A DNA stretch of 64,000 nucleotides from Trebonia kvetii. GTDB taxonomy: Bacteria; Actinomycetota; Actinomycetes; Streptosporangiales; Streptosporangiaceae. The position numbers were made by a program, and so were the translations under genes. The notes under the pieces are model-generated. The model made no database searches. It was not told the origin of the DNA and worked only from the letters and a program-made list of their open reading frames with translations. Location of the stretch: NCBI RefSeq assembly GCF_007827045.1, contig NZ_RPFW01000010.1, positions 208,261 through 272,260 of the forward strand, in the 5' to 3' direction. Below, one piece after another: positions 57,924-64,000 of the stretch (position 1 is its first letter; every line of letters starts with the position of its first letter).

Positions 57924-59549
57924 ATGGCCAATCCCACGAACCCGAGGCCGCAGCGCTTCGTGCAGCGGACCGGACGCGATGTATGGACGACTCGCGGACC
58001 GCTGGCGTACCTGGAGAGCATCCAGGCGGCCGGCAGCGTGGCCGCCCCGTTGCTCGCGGGGGCGAGCTTCACGCTGGTCGCGCTGGTCCTGCAGTCGCCA
58101 AAGCCGTTTGGTCGCTGGCAGGACGTTTCCCTGCTGCTATTCGTCGCGGCCGGCCTTGCGCAGATCTTTGCGGTGCAGTCGGTTATCTGGACCCGTCGCT
58201 ACATGGTGACACCAGACGAACTTAAGCAGTGGCTCCCGGACGACTTCACCGATCACGGGGAGCGTCCCACCCAATGGCTCCAGCTATTTCAGCGGTTTTA
58301 CGACGAGCGCGCCAGGCGATGGGCCCAGCGTACGAGAGCCTGGATCAATGCCGGGATAACGCTTCTGCTGGTCGGGATCGCGGTGGGAGTAGTGCCGCCG
58401 GGACCCGTCGGTTCGGTCCGCTGGCTGGTAATCGCGGTGGCCTGGGCCGGGGTCGCGGTCGAGGCCTCCTGGGTGGCCGCCATGGCGCTGGACGAGCGGG
58501 CCTGGCTCGGCATGCTGATGCGCTCGGGGGCGATCGTCACCGCGGGCGGCGCGACCGCCGCGGCCGGCTTTGCCGCCGCGGCCGGAGCCCCGGGCGGGGC
58601 AGCCACGTGGTGGGCGATCGGGCTCGCGCTCGCGGCGATTCCGTTTTGGCTTGCGGCCTGCACGGACGCCAGACTCAGGCATGGCCGGGTGCGGGTGGGG
58701 GCCCCGCTGCACGGGAGATGGTCGATCGCCCGGGTCGCGCTCGCGCCCGTCGCCCCGGCGGTCTTCGTCATGGCCCTATGGTCCGCCGTCGGAGAACTTG
58801 CGAAGCAACGTCACCAGGCGCTCCAGGCATCGCACCCCGGCGTCGAAGAGCTGCTGCCCAAGGGCGTCAGCCTGGGCGCGCACCACCGGGCCTGGAGCCA
58901 GTGCGCCGCACTGCCGGTCGCCTCCAGGGACGATCTGGTCGAGCTGCTCGATGAGTCGAGCCGGCTGCTCGGGCCGGACGGTCAGCCTGAACCAGCCGAG
59001 CTCTGGGCAAAGATCGTCTGGTCGCCAGGCTGCGTCGTCCGAGTCATCGACCGGGAGGGTGACGAAGGGCGATTCGGCTACTACGTCGTCTACCCGTTGC
59101 TCGCGACGGCGGTGCACCGCCTCAGGTCTGGCCAGGTCACGGCCGGCGCGCAGCTTGACCCGGCCGACCTGGCGATATCCGCGGGCACCATCGCGGGCTG
59201 GTACGTCGCGATCGTCTGGGCGCCAGGCGCCTCATGGACGCGGCGGTGCGTTATCGCGACGCTCGTGGACGCCCTCGCGGCGGCTGGCGCGGGCACTGCC
59301 GCCCAGCCGGTATTCACACGGCCGCTTACCCCTGAGGGCCAGTCGCTTATGCGGAAGTACGGCTTCACTGCTGTTAGCGCGTCAGCAGACGCTATCTCTG
59401 TCTTTGAGAAGCGAGCTTCTAGCCTGTTAGTGGCCGCAGGGAACGAATTTTCGCTTTATGGTGAAGTACCTTGCGTTCTGATTGAGGGCATGGACAGTTC
59501 TTCGTTTTCGGCGACAATGAACCTATTAGGGAGCTGGCGGAAGGAATAG
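57924..59549 (+). CDS. Polytopic membrane protein with GNAT-like C-terminal domain (hypothetical)
   Basis: A 541-aa protein. About seven membrane helices fill residues 30-290 (for example VAAPLLAGASFTLVALVL, VSLLLFVAAGLAQIFAV, WLVIAVAWAGVAVEASWVAAMAL, WWAIGLALAAIPFWLAAC, APVAPAVFVMALWSAVG). The cytosolic C-terminal 240 residues resemble an acetyltransferase: FGYYVVYPLLATAVHRL, IAGWYVAIVWAPGAS, and LMRKYGFTAVS near the end, the usual GNAT last strand. No definite acetyl-CoA P-loop is seen. Unknown family; second gene of the cluster. A 64-base gap follows. Confidence 0.75.
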   Translation: MANPTNPRPQRFVQRTGRDVWTTRGPLAYLESIQAAGSVAAPLLAGASFTLVALVLQSPKPFGRWQDVSLLLFVAAGLAQIFAVQSVIWTRRYMVTPDELKQWLPDDFTDHGERPTQWLQLFQRFYDERARRWAQRTRAWINAGITLLLVGIAVGVVPPGPVGSVRWLVIAVAWAGVAVEASWVAAMALDERAWLGMLMRSGAIVTAGGATAAAGFAAAAGAPGGAATWWAIGLALAAIPFWLAACTDARLRHGRVRVGAPLHGRWSIARVALAPVAPAVFVMALWSAVGELAKQRHQALQASHPGVEELLPKGVSLGAHHRAWSQCAALPVASRDDLVELLDESSRLLGPDGQPEPAELWAKIVWSPGCVVRVIDREGDEGRFGYYVVYPLLATAVHRLRSGQVTAGAQLDPADLAISAGTIAGWYVAIVWAPGASWTRRCVIATLVDALAAAGAGTAAQPVFTRPLTPEGQSLMRKYGFTAVSASADAISVFEKRASSLLVAAGNEFSLYGEVPCVLIEGMDSSSFSATMNLLGSWRKE

Positions 59550-59613
59550 GAACGTCAGGGGGACCAGTGGAGGCGTCAGAGAATCCATCCGGTGAGCTGA
59601 TGAGGCCGAGAAC

Positions 59614-61308
59614 GTGAGAACCATGACGCGCGGACTATGGCGCGTGGTACCCACCGGATCGCTTAAGAGCCGTCCGCGCGTTCAGAGCGGGTCAATTCTG
59701 GAACGGCTGGCGGCGCGATTCCGTCGCCTGATGGGATTTGCGGTGATGCACGCCGCGGCCCCGCTGCGGAACCGGACCGGCGAGCCAGCTTACGCCCGCG
59801 CGCGGGTGGAGACCGCCAAAATCGAGGAGAAATACAAGTACCGGCAAGAGATCTCGCTTAACGCAGATGTCTCCGAGGTAGGCGACCCGGCCGGGCAGAT
59901 CAAAATCGTGCTGCCCTATGACGGTGACGAGTTCTTCACCCGTGATGCGTACGCCGACGTGGAGGCCGCGCGACGCGACGGCGCGGTTCTCCCTGACAAT
60001 GCGGTCGTCGGCTTCCTGGCGCTGACCGATTACGAGAAAACCGATCTTGAAGTGCCGCTCGGGCTCCAGGGCAACTACGGCTCAGTCCCGATCGCGGTGC
60101 GACTCCCCGGCCGCCCTGGCTCGGGCGAGACCGACCAGCTCATCATCGATAACAGCGAGTGCGTGTTTTCCCAGGAGTACCGGCCGGAAGATCTCCGGAT
60201 CTTTCCGGTCTACGTCGACATGGATCTGGACGATCCCGACATGGCCGAGGATGCTGACCGCCCACAGCGTTTCTCGGCCCAGGACGCGATCGCGGACCTG
60301 CTGGCACGGCTGCTGGAGCGGATCAAGGTCATCGGGGACGCGCCCGAACGCCAGCTCGACTTCGAACCGGGCCTGTGGCTTCGGATGACGGTCCGCCTGC
60401 ACCTGCCGCGCGGTCAGGCGGAGGGGGTAGAAGCCAAAGTCAGCAAGGTCTCCATGGGCTGGCCCACGCACACGTCGCTGAGTTCGCTCGAACTGCATGC
60501 GGACAGCAGGCCGGCCCTCCGGTACAACCCGCAGCAGGAACATGATGGCCGCAAAGGCGGCCTGGAATGGTCCGACGTCCCGATGACTTTGATCGGCCAG
60601 CGGCGCGATGCGGAAGTCACGCATACCGCGGACGATCCGGAAGCCGAAGAGGAAGACCCTGAGGTCAGGAAAGAGCTGGTCACGCTGACCAGCGGTGAGA
60701 TGACGCTGTCCATATCAAACCCAGGAGACTTCTATAAGCAGGACACACTCACCGGCCGGGTTGAGGTGACCGTTAACCGCTTGCTGTCCGGAATGGACGC
60801 TCGGCTCTATGACGCGGCCGGCCGGCCGTACCCGGCGCAGCGGTCCGCGCTGAAGCTGAAGAGCGTCGTCACCACAGAGTTCTCGCTGCCGCTCCACGAC
60901 GCCTTCGCTCGCCGTCCGATGTCGCCGTACCAGTGGCTGTACTTCGAAGAGGTCATCCCGAGTGCCTTGCGCCTCGACGACATAGCGATGGCGCTCAGGA
61001 ACCGGGGCTTCACGCTTGTCACCTCGGTGCGCGACCTCGATCCGGAGGACTGCTGTATCAAAGCGGAGCGGGTGCAGGGACCAGATCTGCTCCGCCTCCA
61101 GGTGTACGTCAGGGGAGAGCGGCACAAGGCCCGTCGCGAACGCAGCGTCGACGGCGTGATGACCTACCGCAGCGCTGTCGCCAGCGGGGACCTGCGGCTC
61201 TACGTCTACGGCTCGCTGCGGGGGGAGAGCAAGCCGGTCGTCCAGGAGATCAACGCGCTGAGACGGGCGCTGCGGGAACGCTTCGACCGCCTTCCAGCCG
61301 GACGCTGA
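59614..61308 (+). CDS. Beta-rich protein, paralogue of the next gene product (hypothetical)
   Basis: A 564-aa acidic, beta-rich protein without membrane helices or signal peptide. An internal segment (GDFYKQDTLTGRVEVTVNRLLSGMDARLYDAAG, about residues 371-403) aligns with the gene at 61322 (PGDEISGRVTAKMGGTLSGVTGVTLFNSLG). In both, a short RSA-x-K segment and a C-terminal domain of about 120 residues ending in a charged helix follow (here INALRRALRERFDRL). GTG 59614 or ATG 59623 may start it. Unknown family; it ends 13 bases before the next gene. Confidence 0.75.
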   Translation: MRTMTRGLWRVVPTGSLKSRPRVQSGSILERLAARFRRLMGFAVMHAAAPLRNRTGEPAYARARVETAKIEEKYKYRQEISLNADVSEVGDPAGQIKIVLPYDGDEFFTRDAYADVEAARRDGAVLPDNAVVGFLALTDYEKTDLEVPLGLQGNYGSVPIAVRLPGRPGSGETDQLIIDNSECVFSQEYRPEDLRIFPVYVDMDLDDPDMAEDADRPQRFSAQDAIADLLARLLERIKVIGDAPERQLDFEPGLWLRMTVRLHLPRGQAEGVEAKVSKVSMGWPTHTSLSSLELHADSRPALRYNPQQEHDGRKGGLEWSDVPMTLIGQRRDAEVTHTADDPEAEEEDPEVRKELVTLTSGEMTLSISNPGDFYKQDTLTGRVEVTVNRLLSGMDARLYDAAGRPYPAQRSALKLKSVVTTEFSLPLHDAFARRPMSPYQWLYFEEVIPSALRLDDIAMALRNRGFTLVTSVRDLDPEDCCIKAERVQGPDLLRLQVYVRGERHKARRERSVDGVMTYRSAVASGDLRLYVYGSLRGESKPVVQEINALRRALRERFDRLPAGR

Positions 61309-61321
61309 GTCGGAGGTGGCC

Positions 61322-63091
61322 ATGTGGGATGTGGCAATCGAGCCGCGCGCATCGGTGGCCCGCTGTTACGAGTGCGGGTCGTCACCGGTGTTCGCGCTGT
61401 GCCACCACTGCTGGCGGCCGGGTTGCAAGAAGCACGTCCGGCCGTCGCCGCGGTGGGCGCGCAAGATCCTCCGGGAGGGGAGCGGTCCCGGCCTCGCCAA
61501 GGCTCCGGTCTACCACTGCGGAGGCTGCGCGCACGGGAAGGCCCTGACCGCGGGGACTACCTGGCGCTGGCTGGTGATCGTTCTTGGCGGTGCCGCGCTA
61601 GCGGTAGCCGGCATTGTCACGGTCCGGCTGAGCCCTACCGTCGGGGCGATCTTGCTGCTGACGGGCGGGCTGTCCGCCCTTGTCGCCATGCTGCATGTCT
61701 GGCGGGGAGTGGCTCGAGCGCGGACCGCGCTCCCGGTGCCGCTGCTCCCCAAGGCGGTCGACGTGGAACTGACCGAGGAACTGCGCGGGGAGATCACCCT
61801 CGAGGGCGAAGGCGATGAGTACCGGACGGTCCTGGACCCGGTCAAAGGTGAGCTCAGCGTGCGCTTCACGTTTGGCGGGCCAGATCGTGAGCGGGTGCGG
61901 CGCCGTCGCAAGCGAGCCCGCACGCACGACGCCGCCGTGCCCTGGTGCGCGGGGCGCATCCTGCTCTCGGGGCCGTTCGGCATCCGCACCGGAGATGAGA
62001 TCGCTGGCCCGATCCTGCCGCTCGATGGCAACTCGGGCGATCACGCGGTCTTCCGTCCCCTGGACCCGCCCTCGTCGAGCCCTTGGAAATACCGCCGCCG
62101 CTACGAGCTCCGCACTGAGCCGAAGATCGCCAGCGGGCCGATCTGGATCACTCCGTCCATCGTCCCTGACTCGGGCCGTCACGGGCTCGAGCTGGATGTC
62201 CAGTGGGTCAAGTTCGGCCCGGACGAGGACAAGCCGCTGAGCCTGCGGATGATCGAATTGCTGCGGCTGGAGTTTCCGGTGAGGTGGGGAGAAATCCATA
62301 CCTGGGGATTGCTCGACGAGGTGGGCACCCAGCCGCGGGCGACGGTCGGGCTGGGCGGGGAAGGCCGCCAGTTTATCGAACTGAAACGGATTACCCCCGC
62401 CGACCAGGAAAAGGACGAGGCCCGGACAACTCACGTGACGCTGGCCATCCGCTTTTCTGGACAAGTCGATCCGGGAGATGAAATTTCTGGGCGAGTTACC
62501 GCCAAAATGGGCGGGACGCTCTCCGGGGTCACCGGAGTGACGCTTTTCAACTCGCTCGGCGGCCGGCGGGCGCTAGGCAGGTCGGCCAGCGTCAAGACGC
62601 GGGTCGACCTGGGCTTCCGGATCAGCCTGGCGAACATCCGCTACCAGGCGCTGCGCGTGGACCCTGACCGCGCGGCAGAGGACAGCAACCGGGACAGCTA
62701 CGCGGACACCTTTGACGTGGTCCCGGACGACGAGGCAGTCATCGCGCTGACAAACGCGATGAGCGAGGAAGGCTATTACGTCAAGCACGTCATCGAGAAC
62801 CCGCCGCGCAGCGGCAGGCGAGCCAACGAGTTCCAGCGCTACTGGGATATCAAGGGCCGACGGTATGTCGGTGTCTACCCCGTCGACTTCCACATCATCC
62901 TGACCGGGGAGGAAGTCCGTAGCGGCGGCATCCGCCCGGAGCGGGGGGCCACGAAGGTCCGGATCGTGGTGAAGGGTGCCTACACCGATGACGAGATGGA
63001 GCGGACGATCCGCGAGGAGTACAAGCGGCTCCGTGACCTGACGGAGGCCACGCTGGGGCGCAAGAGTCCCATGACGAGTGAGACAGGATGA
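61322..63091 (+). CDS. Zinc-module membrane protein with beta-rich paralogous region (hypothetical)
   Basis: A 589-aa protein. Residues 15-70 form a cysteine/histidine cluster (CYECGSSPVFALCHHCWRPGCKKH, then YHCGGCAHGK). Two membrane helices follow (about residues 81-101 and 105-128). The long remainder is beta-rich and charged and ends in the domain shared with the preceding gene (MSEEGYYVKHVIENPP, VYPVDFHIILTGEEV, IREEYKRLRDL). ATG 61322 has GGAGG 6 bases upstream. The zinc cluster is repeated in the small next gene. Unknown family. Confidence 0.75.
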   Translation: MWDVAIEPRASVARCYECGSSPVFALCHHCWRPGCKKHVRPSPRWARKILREGSGPGLAKAPVYHCGGCAHGKALTAGTTWRWLVIVLGGAALAVAGIVTVRLSPTVGAILLLTGGLSALVAMLHVWRGVARARTALPVPLLPKAVDVELTEELRGEITLEGEGDEYRTVLDPVKGELSVRFTFGGPDRERVRRRRKRARTHDAAVPWCAGRILLSGPFGIRTGDEIAGPILPLDGNSGDHAVFRPLDPPSSSPWKYRRRYELRTEPKIASGPIWITPSIVPDSGRHGLELDVQWVKFGPDEDKPLSLRMIELLRLEFPVRWGEIHTWGLLDEVGTQPRATVGLGGEGRQFIELKRITPADQEKDEARTTHVTLAIRFSGQVDPGDEISGRVTAKMGGTLSGVTGVTLFNSLGGRRALGRSASVKTRVDLGFRISLANIRYQALRVDPDRAAEDSNRDSYADTFDVVPDDEAVIALTNAMSEEGYYVKHVIENPPRSGRRANEFQRYWDIKGRRYVGVYPVDFHIILTGEEVRSGGIRPERGATKVRIVVKGAYTDDEMERTIREEYKRLRDLTEATLGRKSPMTSETG

Positions 63092-63098
63092 CGCGGTA

Positions 63099-63350
63099 AT
63101 GGGCTGGGAATGCGCCGAGTGCAACGATCGGAGCCAGAAACCCGTCGCGGTGTGTCATCACTGCGGCAAGCCTTTGTGCACCAAAGACCTGGTGGTGATC
63201 TTTGACGACGCCTTCGCCGTGGTGTCAAGGAAGGCAAGGGGGAAAAGGAAGGCGGGGAAGGAAGGGAAGGCAAGGCATGAAGCGGTGCACTGCCGGAGAT
63301 GCCGCCGCGTCCACCATCTTGGATCCTTCGCGCTCGGAACAGACAGCTGA
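63099..63350 (+). CDS. Small zinc-module protein (hypothetical)
   Basis: An 83-aa protein: WECAECNDRSQKPVAVCHHCGKPLCTKD and later VHCRRCRRVHH. The spacing of C-x2-C, CHHC, C and a final C-x2-C matches the N-terminus of the preceding protein, so both carry the same zinc-binding module, treble-clef or B-box-like. Between them lies a Lys/Arg-rich stretch (SRKARGKRKAGKEGKARHE). ATG 63099 is 7 bases after the previous stop and its own stop overlaps the next ATG. Confidence 0.72.
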   Translation: MGWECAECNDRSQKPVAVCHHCGKPLCTKDLVVIFDDAFAVVSRKARGKRKAGKEGKARHEAVHCRRCRRVHHLGSFALGTDS

Positions 63351-64000
63351 TGATCGAGGTCGCGATCTCTCCGGTGCACGCCGGTGACGCCGACCTGAAG
63401 GTCTGCCTGACCAACAGCGGCCCGCATGAGTGCCTGAACGTTATCTTCGTGATCAGGCTGCCGGCCGGCGTCATGCGGCTTCGCGGGCAGGAACGGATTG
63501 GCCCGATCTGGCTTCCTCCGGGGAAGACAGTCTGCGAGCAGCTCCGGGTCCGCGCGGAAAGGCCGGGACGTTACCGGCTGACGAGCCCTAACTTCTCCTA
63601 CCAGGACCACAACGGCAAGCCTCATCGTGAAGCCAGCTTCACCGCTGAGATCATCGTCGAGCCGGCACCAGCCCCGGCGCCTGAACCGCGGATAAGCACC
63701 GAACTGCAGACGCGCGAGCTGGCACTCGGTGAATGGACCGTCCTGCGTTGCCGCTTGAGCAACGTCGGCGGCAGCGACGCGGAGAAGCTGGAGCTTGCCC
63801 TGGATGGCCAGGTCACCGTGGATGAACGTAGCCGAAGATTCGCGCTCGACCGGCTGGCGGCCGGGGCCACGGCGGACGCTTCCTTCTACGTGCGCGCTCA
63901 AGAGGCAGGCCCGCATGTGCCGCTTTACTTCGATCTCACCTACAGCGGCCCGCGTGGACGTCACCCCGATCGGACACTGGCAACAGTGAGCGTGAGCGGC
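63350..64000 (+). CDS. Protein with Ig-like/CARDB-like repeats (partial, open at window end)
   Basis: The frame starts at ATG 63350, overlapping the stop of the previous gene by one base (TGATG), and stays open for 217 codons to the end of the window. Two beta-sandwich repeats are visible: IEVAISPVHAGDADLKVCLTNSGPHECLNVIFVIRLP to about residue 105, and ISTELQTRELALGEWTVLRCRLSNVGGSDAEKLELALDG from about residue 117. The hallmarks of each (charged start, N-x-G turn, LP or LAAG strand) suit CARDB-like domains. No signal peptide, so it is probably cytosolic. A catalytic or effector domain could lie beyond 64000. Confidence 0.7.
   Translation, partial: MIEVAISPVHAGDADLKVCLTNSGPHECLNVIFVIRLPAGVMRLRGQERIGPIWLPPGKTVCEQLRVRAERPGRYRLTSPNFSYQDHNGKPHREASFTAEIIVEPAPAPAPEPRISTELQTRELALGEWTVLRCRLSNVGGSDAEKLELALDGQVTVDERSRRFALDRLAAGATADASFYVRAQEAGPHVPLYFDLTYSGPRGRHPDRTLATVSVSG

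Noticed and set aside
1..64000. CRISPR arrays, rRNA genes and a replication origin
   Set aside because: Looked for regularly spaced direct repeats, 16S/23S/5S motifs and DnaA-box clusters on both strands by eye and saw none.

Overview
The window is a 64 kb piece of a high-GC actinomycete chromosome. The evidence is the very GC-rich codon use, frequent GTG starts, the mycothiol glycosyltransferase MshA, Lsr2, CarD and a SenX3/RegX3 pair. Gene order recalls two Mycobacterium tuberculosis segments (from memory): tilS-hpt-ftsH-folE-folP-folK-DUF2520-panC-coaX-lysS-lsr2-clpC-radA-mutY-carD-ispF-rlmB, and the XRE regulator-DUF2516 and mshA-YbjN-gpm-senX3-regX3 groups. A free-standing lysyl-phosphatidylglycerol synthase domain and a soluble SenX3 argue against Mycobacterium itself. 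Streptosporangiales or a relative is a guess.

Positions 1-41 kb are core chromosome. 1-8.8 kb: metalloprotease end, tilS, hpt, ftsH and a folate cluster (folE, folP, folK) without folB, interrupted by an MprF-type gene. 9-13 kb: DUF2520, panC, coaX, lysS. 13-19 kb: NlpC/P60 hydrolase, N-acetylglutamate synthase, lsr2, clpC. 19-24 kb: mutY, a tandem structured repeat, radA (no disA beside it), a TIM-barrel isomerase, an XRE regulator and DUF2516. 24-31 kb: M56 protease/BlaI, a transporter, YbjN, mshA, gpmA, senX3/regX3. 31-41 kb: cell-envelope proteins, carD, ispF (no ispD between them), rlmB, a frameshifted aminomethyltransferase-like O-demethylase, MOSC, SRPBCC and Nudix genes.

From an intact tRNA-Thr(TGT) at 41.3 kb the character changes to an accessory island. 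It begins with a tyrosine integrase and carries a PIN toxin-antitoxin pair, a 250-bp MITE-like element, an Imm35-like gene, a (p)ppGpp-hydrolase-like HD gene, a decayed tRNA-Thr-like sequence, an IS21 istB remnant and a truncated recombinase-cluster element. Next come two very large defence-like genes: a 1377-aa sacsin/GHKL-DUF3883 protein, and a 1148-aa fusion of two Mrr_N-like winged helices, a PUA/EVE-like sensor, GmrS (DUF262), GmrD (DUF1524/HNH) and a C-terminal HEPN-like domain. A tRNA-Gly-like remnant and a VapBC-type pair follow.

The last 6.5 kb (57.5-64 kb, open at the window end) is a tightly packed set of six co-directional genes with no family I recognise. They are a small protein with a zinc-binding tail, a polytopic membrane protein with a GNAT-like tail, two paralogous beta-rich proteins (one with a zinc module and two membrane helices), a small protein repeating that zinc module, and a protein with Ig-like repeats. 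This is the best candidate for an undescribed system. The multi-domain GmrSD-HEPN fusion is the most striking single gene.
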